NCBI GenBank assembly: GCA_018697195.1
Contig: CM031871.1
Location: 763,353 to 827,352, forward strand
Reading direction: 5' to 3'
Origin: Certhia americana
Lineage: Eukaryota; Chordata; Aves; Passeriformes; Certhiidae
DNA: 64,000 nt
In this document: positions 40,025 through 46,500 of the stretch, piece by piece
How positions within the stretch are numbered: position 1 is the stretch's first letter
Layout: every line of letters begins with the position of its first letter
The notes under the pieces: model-generated
What the model was told of the DNA's origin: nothing
Seen by the model: only the letters and a program-made list of their open reading frames with translations
Databases searched by the model: none
Made by a program: the position numbers and the translations under genes

Positions 40025-43000
40025 TGAGCTTTAAGCGTACTTTTCAGTGTAGGAAGAAGCTATGGCTTAGGAATGTCTTAGAGATGACAGATAAACACAG
40101 CATGTTTTAATCTCATGACTAGCCCAGAATCACGATGAAAAGGAAATCTTGAATTGTACCATTGATGCCTAAAGAGGCTACCTGGAACAGAGGCCAGACA
40201 GAGTTAAAGGAATAAAATAAGTATTTATTAAAAGGCCTTCCGAGGATACACCTTGGGCAGCACAAGAGCCCACCCATGGCTCTGCCAAAGATGGACCCTG
40301 AGTCACAAGTTTTCCCACTTTTATAACTTTTGGGCCATTTACATATTGGGGCTATTTGTCCACTTACAGCTTCATGTTATGAAGTCCCATCCTCCCAGAT
40401 TGCTCTCCTCAATTCGCTGTTTATGGTTTTTTGGGCCTGAAGCTGCAAAAGTGGCTCAGGCTGGACAAGGATTGTTTTGTCTAACTAAAACATGAGGAAA
40501 ACTTGCTAACACTTTCTATGAAGTTCAGAGTCACGTACTAATGCAATATACAGAATCTGGAAAACATGAAAGCTAAAAATTAAGACATCACTATAAAAAG
40601 TTGAGAGCAGGGCAGGGACTGTTGGAGGATCAATTTTCCTTACCCCACACCCTCACATTCTTCCCCCCAGGAAGAAGCAGAGCTGCTGTGTCCAGCCCTG
40701 GCTGTACTTACTGATATGGTCTATGGATCCTGCACAGAATTTGCCATAGAACTTTTTGGCGCCAAGGCCCCTCAAGTCGTGGATTGTGAATGGCCACAAA
40801 TGCAGCACATTATTGCGGGAAAAGGCATCCCTCTTTTCTATGACCACCACCTTGGCTCCTAGGAATGACAGGTCGATGGCTGTACGAAGGCCACAGGGTC
40901 CAGCCCCAATTATCAGACACTGCAAAACAACCATCACAGAGTAACTGGACAGACCTTGGAGGAAATGGATATTTCTGCAGCAACCTCAGAGCATCCCATG
41001 GCTCTTAAGAGTAAGTGCTCTTTGTCTGAAATATAAGCTGAAATGATCAGTCTTTCTATTCTACCAATCAAATCAGTCTTTCTATTTCTACCTACCAAAT
41101 TCTGCCATTGATCAGCAGAAACCATGACCTGAAAATGAAGTATATTGAAGAGCAGTGAAAAGACTCAGGAAGCAGGCAAGTAAAACTGTGCTTGCAACCC
41201 TTGCTCTAGGAAGAGCTGCCAAGACAAACTCTCCAAGCTAAATAATTACCTGGAGAACAGCAATATTTCTGAAGGCTTCTCCCTCCCACGTTCCATTTTG
41301 TTTTTCTTCAAAAAAATAAAAACAAAAAACCAAAACAAGCTCCAAAATACAAAAACAAAACTAATGACAAATTTTCCTCTCATCTTCCAAACCCTGAGCT
41401 GGCCTTTTAAAAAATATCTTCAGTAGCATTGCGACAGCTACAGCAGATAAACAAAAGACTCTAATGCTTTTATAAATACCATCATTTAGAATAACAGAAT
41501 AACACAGAGTAGCTGAGTGAGAGCACTCTAACTTAGACCTCTGTTGGTGCTTTGGTGCTTCTACTACTGCAGCAAAGGACACTTCAGGGAAGTAAACATC
41601 ACGTAAACACAAACTTTGTGTGACCAGACAAATCTTTTCTCCAACCCAACCTTTGTCATATGGAAGGCCTTTCACCTCCTCTTATCTTTTTCCACTCTAC
41701 TCACAAACATCATATGATGCTAATAAACAATTTGAGAATGTAAAATACATGAGCGTCTAGCGTTGAAGTACCTTCTGAGAACAGAATGATGCAGCAAAAT
41801 ACTTTCAGATTAAAGAGTCAAGATAGTCAGGAGACACTTCTTACCCACAGAAACCGAGGTCCACAGAGAGGGTGTTGGTACATGCAATCAGACAAATACA
41901 GTACACAGTTCATTTTGTCATATCATCATTGTACCTTGATTTTTACTGAGTAAACCAAAGAGGCAGAATAAAGACCTTGTTACAGAGGTGGCAGCTGCTG
42001 CCATGTGATTCTTTTCCAGATCCTTAAGGCTGCACAAGACACCTCTTTGAGAAATTCTTAAGTAAGCCAAAATTTAACCACATGCCAGTGTTCTGAAAAA
42101 GAACCAATCCCAAAAAGCAAAACTTTATGTTCAGTGGTCATCCCCATCTGACAGTTTTTACAGGCTGCTACATTCTCACCACTTATTCACTGGGGCATAA
42201 ACTCTGCAAGCACCATGAAACTGCAAATGTAAAGCCTGAATAATGGAAAAACAGTACAAGTTAATTGCTATTGACATGCAAATTCCACATAAGACTACTG
42301 AATAAGACAAGAAGTCATAAAAATCTGAGGAAAGGGAAGGGAATTTTAACACCACTGCTTCTTTAGTGGGTTTAGAAACCTGAGAGCATTTAGGACAAAA
42401 GGCATACCCAATCTCTGAGTTAATAAATATACCTAAATAAAATTGTATATTGAACAGTTATCCATCCTGTAATTTGATATAAGGGATCCTCAGTTAGGGT
42501 CTACTATATTCTTCCAATTTAATATTGCTTTCTTTGTAGGTAAGTGTAACTCCCAGACAAAATCCTTGTCCTTCTTTTTTTAAACTTTTCAGAAAATTAG
42601 CTCAGCATGTCATGCTTTTCCAGGTAATAATGTTGCTTGGCTAACAACTACAATCTTCAAAGAGCCTGGATTTCAATAGGAACAAGAACACACTGAACTT
42701 GGTGACTTTTATTCTGTGACAAATGTTCACATATAAAATATTTATGATGAAGCACACAAAAAAAAAGGAATTGTACTAAAATCAGACTATTCAAAGTCAG
42801 GTTTCATGAAATTACAAACTAGTTTTTAGTTTTCATTTACTGCAATTTTGTCACAGGAACTTAAAAGGAACTTTTTCCTCTCTATCCTTCCTCCCTGCCC
42901 TCACAGTAGGATGTACTTAAAAGAATTTACGTTATGTTTAATATTCTAGATGTTCTGAATGTGAAATACTCAGGTAAGGAATTTATGGTCAAAGTTGCCC

Positions 43001-46000
43001 TTCTTTTAATACCATCACAAAAACATTATGTTGCTATAAAACATAAATTCTAAGCACATTTTAAAATAGAAAATATTCTTTTCCACCTCTAACGCTTTTT
43101 CCAGTTTCAGATGTCTCATAAAAACCCACCTTCTGATACTCTCAGTCAACAGTAACTCCATGACATGCCAAATACAGCCAAATAAAGGCAGCAGCTACTG
43201 TTATTTCTTGTTCCCTTTCCCCTCAGTGACTCCAAGCAATTGCTGCAACTCCCTGCACTGCAGCTGTCTCACCCCTCAAAAACACTTCTTACTCAAGATG
43301 ATTCAGACAGATTAAATTAAGTTCCAGTAATAACACCATGGCAATGGAACATCAAATGCAAACTGAAATGCTGATTTCTCTGTATAAGCAATGAAGAGAG
43401 AGCATCATTTGTAACTATTTACATTTGAACAACTCATCACATCCAAAATGCTTTCATGAACTCTGATTATCTGAATTCTGGTTTGCCTCGATGCTGGCCA
43501 TGTGCACAAATTGCCCAATTCCAGACACAGCACCTCATCCCTGAACAAATTTTAAATGGGCAATTAAGAGCTATCCTACAAAGTATGAAAACTTTAGAAC
43601 CGGTTTATGTTCAAGAGTACAGAAGCCAGGCTTCCTAAGGAAATGACCTACTTCTGTTCTGACATCCATAAAACCCTAATCTTTATTTTAAATTCTGTCA
43701 TCTCCACATGCCCACTTAAATTGCTGCAGCTTTTAAACAGCAGTTTGCAAATTACATTCAACATTAGGAATAAAAAAATAAGTGAGTTAGGAAGCATCAA
43801 AGCAGACATAACTCAGTTCTCAAAAGGCCTCTGCTTTGAACAGTTATTATCTCTTAGGAACTACATTTAAACATTTAATGGCAGATACTATTTGGATAGG
43901 AAACAAGAAATTAATAGAAACAAATATGAAAAGGTAAGAGAAATACATGGTGACATTTAGCTTAAAAAACATGTCCACTGCAGTCATTGTCCACTCCCAT
44001 CATTATGGTCCTTCACACCAACACCAGCAAGTTCTGAGGTTTCTCTCTCATCACTCAATGAGGGACAGTCCCACATGACCTCATGAGCCACTCTGTTTAT
44101 CTCACCACCACATGCAACTTCTACAATCACTCACTTGATCCCAGTTCTCCCACTCCACTCTCACTCTTTTTAACTTGGCTTTGGTGTATGAAATAGGTTA
44201 AGCTTTTGGACGATAAAAATCCTTAACAACCTCTTCAGTCAAACATCACTCTCAGGATGCTTTACTCCGTTTATCCACTTAATAACTGTACTTGAAGAGA
44301 TGCTTTAAAGACACTTGGTAACATGTATTTATTCAAAGCACATCCTTTTCTGATGACTTTTGAGACTCAGTACTCCTCTGGGTCTCCAGTTATTCTTTCA
44401 GAGCTCCATCTGAAGGACTTTCATTTCTCTCATTCCTCTCACTGGCAACTTCCCAGGGGGCTTCACCCATGATCTTGTGTGGTCTTCCTCTATAAACTGT
44501 CTTTGAATCACCTCTTTCAGAGACACTGGTTTAATTAGCTTTGTCAGAGCTGCCAATTCACAAAATTTCCCCAACTCAAGAATTGGCTCCTTTTTGGCCA
44601 AGCTAAAATCTCTACCTGACATTTCCTTGTGGCTGCCTAGTAGTTAATTCAAGCCAAATACAACCAAATGGAGCTCTAATGTCCTTCTAAACTCAGCTCA
44701 CCACTTCCTGCCAATATAAATGTCACACTCAATTTTCTGAGTAACTTTCATAGCTGGATGTCACCCTCCACTCATGTCTGGTTTTTCATATTTCTCACAA
44801 TCAAGCACTATCCACTTATCCACCCATTAAATTCCTTCTTTAATGTTTCATCTCTATTACTGAACCAACCTTTTCCACAGTGTTAACAAATACAGAGTGT
44901 AGATGCAAAAAATCACTCTTACAGTTCATTATTCAAGTAAGTTAAAAATTTTTACATCTTTCTCCCTCCATCTCTTTGTCATAAAAACATAAACCACCTC
45001 CCTCATTTCACAGACTTAAACACCCTAATTCAGTTCAACCCATTAGGTTTCATTCAAAGTAAGAGCAATTTCTGAATCAGATGAAAGCACAGGGCTTTGC
45101 AGAAAATTTAGAATTTTTCTCCATGATGCTCATAGTGCTTGGAAGGCTTATTCCTAAGCATACACAAAACCTACTACATTTATCTTCTGATAAATCCTTC
45201 CATTCTTATTGCATGAAAAATGTAAGCTTTAACAGTGGTCAGATTTTTGGGGTGTTGAAGCTACTGCCCACTGTGACTACCAACAGTGCCCAATTGTTTG
45301 ATTTTTCAGAGTGTTCCTCTAATAATTCGTTATAAATGAAATAGTTTATAATAAATGAGTTTACCAAGTGTTACTATTGTAATTCATTATAAATGCCTCC
45401 ATCCATATGAAAATGAAAATTGAAAAGTGAGACAAGATAAACAATTAAGAAACTAATATGACTTTCTAATATCCAGCTGGGGAAAAATATATATCCACAG
45501 ATCTGAAATTACATTCTCTGAACAAGATATATTTCTCCCTCAATTCTATACTGAGGAATTAGTCATTAATTCTTTCAATTAAACTACTTTCTTCTCTCAA
45601 AAGGTGACTATTCAAGAGAAAGAGCAGCATCTATTGTCCTCAATGAAGGAAGACAGAATCCTGTTCTAATTTTATCCTATTCTGCACTATCTGCCTTTTT
45701 TGAAAAAAGAAAAATGATTACTTACAAAACTAACCTAATCTATTCATATTTCAATAAATGATATAAAGGATTCCTGTTACTGTCAAAATGCAAAAAGGAG
45801 CCTTAACCAAAACTGAAGGTTTACCAATTAAGACTTTCCAAGCCATCTTTCTATAAGATTGATGCCACAAAAACTTACAATGTAAGAACTTCCTGGCTGC
45901 TTCTCCTGGAAAAAATACAAACGTTCAGGTGGGCAGTCACATCTAGTGGTGACAAAAGGAATTTCTGATTGCTGATCAAATGCTAAAATTGTGAGAATAT

Positions 46001-46388
46001 TTCTGAAACTTCCCTAGGCTTACAGTGACACCAGGCAAGATCATTCGACATACCTATCTTTTTACTGTGTATTCCAGAGAGATTGGGTAATAGCTGTCTG
46101 GACCATTGTGACTGAACCTCTTACCTTCGTGTTGGCGCATGCTTTCCCCTTCTTGTAGTCCTTATGGCTGCCTCTTTTATCCAATTTGGCCCACAAGGCC
46201 TTGGCTTTCCAGTAATTGAGCTTGGACTTGAGTTTGTGATAGAAGGAACGATAGTCCTTGGGCTTTAGTTCTAGGTAGTCACAGAGCTCCTGGAAAGCCT
46301 TAAGAGTTCCCTTACAGGTGGAAGCCTGGACAAATCTGTCGAAGAGAACATGAGCCTGGTTCACCTTCTCATTTTTACTTTCCTCCAT
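6158..46388 (-). CDS. MICAL3: MICAL3, F-actin methionine monooxygenase (gene-level entry, 5' half)
   Basis: This is the overall gene model for 18 constitutive coding exons, given separately below. MICAL proteins are NADPH-dependent flavoenzymes that oxidise methionines of F-actin and so disassemble filaments. MICAL3 also acts with Rab8/Rab6 in exocytic vesicle docking through its long C-terminal half. Seen here: GAGPCG FAD motif (residues 93-98), GGDGRR (221-226), GD pair (397-398), PFWPMGTG (403-410), a CH domain, and a LIM domain with all eight zinc ligands. The start ATG (46388-46386) has A at -3 and G at +4. Without cassettes the reading frame runs 948 codons to TAA at 6158. The choice of MICAL3 over MICAL1/2 rests on my memory of near-identical vertebrate MICAL3 sequence. 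The C-terminal Rab-binding region is not in the window. Confidence 0.95.
6491..7576 (-). other. MICAL3: Intron
   Basis: Intron between the LIM-completing exon and the post-LIM exon. AT-rich; I see no conserved frame, repeat family or RNA in it. Confidence 0.8.
7577..7665 (-). CDS. MICAL3: MICAL3 exon completing the LIM domain (residues 809-838)
   Basis: This exon is 89 nt, phase 1 to phase 0. The acceptor is TTATCTGCAG and the donor GTAACT. It encodes [30 protein letters not shown]813 and H816 complete the second zinc site, giving spacing C-x2-C-x17-H-x2-C-x2-C-x2-C-x19-C-x2-H. The AQRKRPAV stretch after the domain is basic. Confidence 0.97.
7666..10588 (-). other. MICAL3: Intron within the LIM domain
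   Basis: This intron of 2.9 kb splits the LIM domain between its sixth and seventh zinc ligands. No further exon, repeat or RNA is recognised. Confidence 0.8.
10589..10775 (-). CDS. MICAL3: MICAL3 LIM-domain exon (residues 747-809)
   Basis: This exon is 187 nt, phase 0 to phase 1. The acceptor is GTGTCCAG and the donor GTAAGA. It begins [19 protein letters not shown] and runs to SYAYDIEDG. Zinc ligands present are C763 and C766, H784 and C787, C790 and C793; the final pair is in the next exon. An extra cysteine (C767, in CYFCCKRV) sits next to the first knuckle. In MICALs the LIM domain lies between the catalytic/CH half and the Rab-binding half. Confidence 0.98.
10776..11477 (-). repeat. 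Intron with short tandem duplication and GGAT/GGAC array
   Basis: The intron between cassette exon 5 and the LIM exon. It holds a near-tandem duplication at about 10879-10922 (GGATGCTG..CTGCAGTTCTT twice) and the tetranucleotide array listed separately. The remainder is unremarkable. Confidence 0.7.
11284..11345 (+). repeat. Compound tetranucleotide microsatellite (GGAT)n(GGAC)n
   Basis: About eight to nine GGAT units switch abruptly to about six GGAC units, then AGATGG. The GGAC half carries a CpG at each unit join. It sits some 130 bases on the donor side of cassette exon 5. Confidence 0.95.
11478..11585 (-). CDS. MICAL3: MICAL3 cassette exon 5 immediately before the LIM exon (36 codons)
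   Basis: This exon is 108 nt, phase 0/0. The acceptor is CATCTGGTAG after a T-rich tract, and the donor is CTG|GTAAGA. It encodes [36 protein letters not shown]. The [21 protein letters not shown] block, followed in the next exon by [13 protein letters not shown], is a junction I recognise from long MICAL2/3 isoforms, so this is the best supported of the cassettes. It lies 702 bases from the LIM exon. Confidence 0.92.
11586..14134 (-). other. MICAL3: Intron between cassette exons 4 and 5
   Basis: AT-rich intron. One 45-nt phase-0 candidate microexon at 13001-13045 is discussed in the findings; nothing else is supported. Confidence 0.7.
14135..14242 (-). CDS. MICAL3: MICAL3 cassette exon 4, Ser-rich (36 codons)
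   Basis: This exon is 108 nt, phase 0/0. The acceptor is TTTATGTTTTAG and the donor CAG|GTAGCC. It encodes [36 protein letters not shown]. The [18 protein letters not shown] core followed by a phosphorylatable Ser/Pro run is a MICAL2/3-type variable segment as I remember it. In sequence the exon is clearly more GC-rich than the intron around it. Confidence 0.88.
14243..16709 (-). other. MICAL3: Intron between cassette exons 3 and 4
   Basis: AT-rich intron sequence of about 2.5 kb. No exon-like frame with matched splice sites, no recognised repeat. Confidence 0.7.
16710..16814 (-). CDS. MICAL3: Probable MICAL3 cassette exon 3 (35 codons)
   Basis: This exon is 105 nt, phase 0/0. The acceptor is very strong: a long C/T tract ending CGTCTCGCAG. 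The donor is CAG|GTGACT. It encodes [36 protein letters not shown] short helix-prone segment ([17 protein letters not shown]) may be present. The frame stays open beyond the donor by chance. I do not recognise it by name; the call depends on splice signals and on the shared phase and Q-ending of its neighbours. Confidence 0.75.
16815..20781 (-). other. MICAL3: Intron between cassette exons 2 and 3
   Basis: About 4 kb. A GC-richer patch near 18640-18710 ending in AATAAATGATG on the plus strand may be an old transposon edge, but I cannot name it. No further exon is supported. Confidence 0.6.
20782..20877 (-). CDS. MICAL3: Probable MICAL3 cassette exon 2 (32 codons)
   Basis: This exon is 96 nt, phase 0/0. 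The acceptor is AAAAAAAG, preceded by a strong pyrimidine run (TTTTTTCTTTTTCTGTTTT). The donor is CAG|GTGATT. It encodes [32 protein letters not shown]: a basic [13 protein letters not shown] head followed by a Ser/Pro tail. The MRHKERSR block resembles sequence I associate with vertebrate MICAL2/3 isoforms, though that is from memory. Confidence 0.8.
20878..26270 (-). other. MICAL3: Intron between cassette exons 1 and 2
   Basis: About 5.4 kb. It contains one CR1 fragment (separate entry) and a stop-free stretch at 25233-25634 whose phase does not fit the surrounding exons. Otherwise plain AT-rich intron. Confidence 0.65.
23763..23940 (+). mobile_element. CR1 LINE 3'-end fragment
   Basis: The sequence GGAATGGTCTGCCCGGGGAGG, then GACTGGATGTGGCACTTGG and GGTCTCTTCCAACCCAGTG, ends in ATTCTGTGTGACTCTGTAATT. 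This is the familiar 3' end of bird CR1 elements, whose short terminal repeats are ATTCTGTG-like. It is strongly 5'-truncated, has no coding capacity, and lies antisense to MICAL3. Confidence 0.92.
26271..26363 (-). CDS. MICAL3: Probable MICAL3 cassette exon 1 (31 codons)
   Basis: This exon is 93 nt, phase 0/0, open throughout. The acceptor is GCATGCAG, with a C/T-rich stretch just upstream, and the donor is CAG|GTAAAG. It encodes [31 protein letters not shown]. This is Gln/Pro/Arg-rich, low-complexity-like linker sequence ending in Gln, as do its neighbours. I do not firmly recognise it from other MICALs, so it rests on splice signals, frame and GC content above its surroundings. Confidence 0.7.
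26364..27442 (-). other. MICAL3: Intron between linker exon and cassette exon 1
   Basis: About 1.1 kb of intron with an A13 run near 26478. No exon or recognised repeat. Confidence 0.75.
27443..27616 (-). CDS. MICAL3: MICAL3 linker exon before the cassette region (residues 689-746)
   Basis: This exon is 174 nt (58 codons), phase 0/0. The acceptor is TGATTATTAG and the donor GTAGGA. It reads [58 protein letters not shown]. The GNQNKVK and [13 protein letters not shown] blocks are conserved MICAL3 linker sequence. It ends in phase 0, as do all five optional exons downstream and the start of the LIM exon. Confidence 0.96.
28343..28405 (-). CDS. MICAL3: MICAL3 63-nt basic exon, GKRRK cluster (residues 668-688)
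   Basis: This exon is 63 nt (21 codons), phase 0/0, so it could be skipped in frame. The acceptor is TGTTTACAG and the donor GTAAGT (strong). It encodes [20 protein letters not shown] and D. KRRKTS is a candidate nuclear localisation element with an adjacent Ser/Thr that could be phosphorylated. It is too short to show up as an independent open frame. Confidence 0.95.
28896..29008 (-). CDS. MICAL3: MICAL3 exon after the CH domain with basic cluster (residues 630-667)
   Basis: This exon is 113 nt, phase 1 to phase 0. The acceptor is CACTAACAG and the donor GTAACG. It encodes [38 protein letters not shown]. The final SRKRTPK, together with the next exon's KRRK, looks like a bipartite-type nuclear localisation signal; MICAL nuclear isoforms are known. 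That localisation of this protein is an inference. Confidence 0.96.
29905..30101 (-). CDS. MICAL3: MICAL3 exon: second half of the CH domain (residues 564-630)
   Basis: This exon is 197 nt, phase 2 to phase 1. The acceptor is CCTTTGCAG and the donor GTAAGC. It encodes [58 protein letters not shown] and TIPSS. The ..NNQLAFD.AE..GI.P.....M..PD.LSMV.YL..FY pattern is the C-terminal half of a CH domain. Confidence 0.97.
31351..31498 (-). CDS. MICAL3: MICAL3 exon: first half of the CH domain (residues 515-564)
   Basis: This exon is 148 nt, phase 1 to phase 2. The acceptor is TTTTTTACAG, with the phase selecting the first of two AGs. The donor is GTGAGT. It encodes [52 protein letters not shown], the DL..SW.SGLALCA block and the HRYRP motif are hallmarks of a calponin-homology domain. 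A single type-2 CH domain in MICALs does not bind actin strongly alone but raises catalytic efficiency on F-actin. Confidence 0.97.
32617..32710 (-). CDS. MICAL3: MICAL3 linker exon between monooxygenase and CH domains (residues 484-515)
   Basis: This exon is 94 nt, phase 0 to phase 1. The acceptor is ATTTTAG and the donor GTAGGC. It encodes [31 protein letters not shown]. The charged, less conserved sequence is the inter-domain linker. The phase hands one base (G) to the next exon to make the Glu codon that opens the CH segment. Confidence 0.95.
33228..33354 (-). CDS. MICAL3: MICAL3 exon closing the monooxygenase domain (residues 441-483)
   Basis: This exon is 127 nt, phase 2 to phase 0. 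The acceptor is TTCCCAAG and the donor the consensus GTAAGT. It encodes [39 protein letters not shown] and PQQ. This is the final segment of the catalytic domain, before the linker to the CH domain. Confidence 0.97.
33676..33850 (+). mobile_element. Degenerate CR1 LINE fragment
   Basis: GGCTCCAGAAGAGGGGCCACC, then GAGAGGCCAAGATAACTGAG and CTGTTCAGCATGTGGAAGAG, loosely follow the CR1 pattern (rolled-over GGCTGTTCAGCCTGGAGAAG motif). It is heavily diverged and antisense to MICAL3. Boundaries are approximate. Confidence 0.6.
34641..34756 (-). CDS. MICAL3: MICAL3 monooxygenase exon with PFWPMGTG motif (residues 403-441)
   Basis: This exon is 116 nt, phase 0 to phase 2. The acceptor is AATATCAG, with a 26-base T tract about 20 bases upstream, and the donor is GTAATG. 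It encodes [38 protein letters not shown]. The Trp of FWP (W405) corresponds, by my recollection, to the tryptophan that stacks near the flavin in mouse MICAL1 structures. Confidence 0.97.
34757..35348 (-). other. MICAL3: Intron
   Basis: A 592-base intron between the GD-motif and PFWPMGTG exons. Apart from the homopolymer at its 3' end nothing is recognised. Confidence 0.8.
34777..34802 (+). repeat. A26 homopolymer (T26 on gene strand)
   Basis: An uninterrupted run of 26 A. On the gene strand it is T26, ending about 20 bases before the acceptor of the PFWPMGTG exon, so it forms that exon's polypyrimidine tract. Confidence 0.95.
35349..35606 (-). CDS. MICAL3: MICAL3 monooxygenase exon with GD motif (residues 317-402)
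   Basis: This exon is 258 nt (86 codons), phase 0/0. The acceptor is TTTTGGCAG and the donor GTTTGT after GAG. It begins [20 protein letters not shown], continues through [20 protein letters not shown] and [17 protein letters not shown], and ends [10 protein letters not shown]. The GD pair at 397-398 is the second flavin-binding signature of hydroxylases. Confidence 0.98.
35746..36204 (-). mobile_element. Solo LTR of an endogenous retrovirus-like element, copy 1
   Basis: This 459-bp unit is bounded by perfect 9-bp inverted termini, TGATGCCTT and AAGGCATCA, with the TG...CA ends typical of LTRs. On the minus strand, a U3-like part leads to a TATA-like TTATAAAAG (near 35921-35930), then an AATAAA (35808-35813) and a short U5. 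It shares most of its length with the copy at 40163-40590. No gag/pol/env sequence adjoins it, and I see no clear target-site duplication. It has the same orientation as MICAL3, within an intron. Confidence 0.82.
36636..36736 (-). CDS. MICAL3: MICAL3 monooxygenase exon (residues 283-316)
   Basis: This exon is 101 nt, entered in phase 1 and left in phase 0. The acceptor is GTCACAAG and the donor GTGGGT. It encodes [20 protein letters not shown] and then [13 protein letters not shown]. The [15 protein letters not shown] block is characteristic of MICALs and contributes to the active-site face. Only 34 residues, but the match and both splice sites agree. Confidence 0.96.
37268..37423 (-). CDS. 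MICAL3: MICAL3 monooxygenase exon (residues 231-283)
   Basis: This exon is 156 nt, phase 1/1. The acceptor TTCCTGTAG is good. The donor GTTTGC is weak, but the exon ends in ACAG, which fits the -3 to -1 consensus. It encodes [19 protein letters not shown], then [20 protein letters not shown] and [13 protein letters not shown], a continuous stretch of the MICAL catalytic domain. Confidence 0.97.
37993..38094 (-). CDS. MICAL3: MICAL3 monooxygenase exon with GGDGRR motif (residues 197-231)
   Basis: This exon is 102 nt, phase 1/1. The acceptor is ATCTACAG and the donor GTAATG. It encodes [18 protein letters not shown] followed by [16 protein letters not shown]. The DG motif (G222-D223-G224) is the hydroxylase fingerprint that contacts FAD and NADPH, and the two arginines after it belong to the same conserved block. 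Confidence 0.97.
38789..38905 (-). CDS. MICAL3: MICAL3 monooxygenase exon (residues 158-197), GC splice donor
   Basis: This exon is 117 nt, phase 1 to phase 1. The acceptor is a T-run followed by GCAG at 38907-38906. The exon reads [15 protein letters not shown], then [17 protein letters not shown], which is monooxygenase-domain sequence. The donor is GCAAGT at 38788-38783, not GT. The nearest downstream GT (38784-38783) would add four bases and shift the frame into early stops. The codon completed across the junction (A + GA = Arg) restores the expected ENERIGW reading. Confidence 0.95.
39987..40021 (+). repeat. A35 homopolymer
   Basis: An uninterrupted run of about 35 A in the intron, 140 bases from the LTR at 40163. 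No retroposed body is recognisable on its 5' side. Confidence 0.95.
40163..40590 (-). mobile_element. Solo LTR of an endogenous retrovirus-like element, copy 2
   Basis: A 428-bp relative of the copy at 35746-36204. Shared landmarks: TGATGCC start, CCTGGAACAGAG, GTATTTATTAAAAGGCCTT, GGGCAGCACAAGAGCC, CTTTTATAACTTTTGG, TACAGCTTCATG, GGATTGTTTTGTCTA, and the TAAGACATCA end. On the minus strand TATA-like TTATAAAAG lies near 40319-40326 and AATAAA at 40224-40229. MICAL3 exons lie between the two copies, so they are separate insertions, not one provirus. Confidence 0.82.
40712..40919 (-). CDS. MICAL3: MICAL3 exon: FAD-binding Rossmann core (residues 89-158)
   Basis: This exon is 208 nt, entered in phase 0 after TTTTGCAG and left in phase 1 at a consensus donor GTAAGT. 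It begins [14 protein letters not shown], containing the GxGxxG dinucleotide-binding turn (GAGPCG, residues 93-98). The second strand ends VVVIEKRD, with E116 placed to bind the adenosine ribose. The following [12 protein letters not shown] is typical of MICAL flavin contacts. It ends in [16 protein letters not shown]. These motifs are the strongest single evidence for a MICAL monooxygenase. Confidence 0.98.
40920..46124 (-). other. MICAL3: Long intron between first coding exon and FAD-core exon
   Basis: A 5.2-kb intron. It holds a 74-codon minus-strand open frame at 44398-44622 of unclear meaning (see findings). No repeat family or RNA gene is recognised in the rest. Confidence 0.75.
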
Positions 46389-46500
46389 GCTTCACATGTG
46401 GCAGCTGCCCAGGGGGGTAGCTGTGCTCTTCCAGTCTGCCAGATTTCCCAATGTTGTTCTGCTGGGCCACTTTCACCTCTGGCTTACAAGCATTATTAAC
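46125..46500 (-). CDS. MICAL3: MICAL3 5'UTR plus first coding exon (residues 1-88)
   Basis: The coding part is 46388-46125 (264 nt, 88 codons), beginning [10 protein letters not shown] and ending NTK before the donor GTAAGA. This is the helical N-terminal segment of the monooxygenase domain, ahead of the FAD fold, with many Lys residues ([15 protein letters not shown] region). The exon extends 112 nt 5' of the ATG to an AG acceptor at 46500/46501, preceded by a T-rich tract. At least one further non-coding exon must therefore lie upstream. The start was chosen because it is the first in-frame ATG not immediately followed by a stop, it has a strong context, and it matches the family N-terminus. 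Confidence 0.96.
46389..46500 (-). promoter_or_regulatory. MICAL3: MICAL3 5'UTR segment with two upstream ATGs
   Basis: In this leader segment, ATG at 46493-46491 opens a six-codon uORF ending with TGA at 46475-46473. A second ATG (46397-46395) is followed directly by TGA, making a start-stop element three codons ahead of, and in frame with, the main ATG. Its context is weak (C at -3), while the main start is strong. Start-stop elements are known in other genes to stall initiating ribosomes. A role here is inference and needs this exon to be the last leader exon used. Confidence 0.6.

Larger units (their letters stand above)
38906..40711 (-). other. MICAL3: Intron with LTR copy 2 and A35 tract
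   Basis: A 1.8-kb intron after the FAD-core exon. It contains the second LTR and an A35 homopolymer at 39987-40021. The rest is AT-rich without recognisable content. Confidence 0.75.

Noticed and set aside
35746..40590. The two LTRs as the ends of one provirus
   Set aside because: Four intact MICAL3 exons and ordinary introns lie between them, and no retroviral coding sequence was seen.
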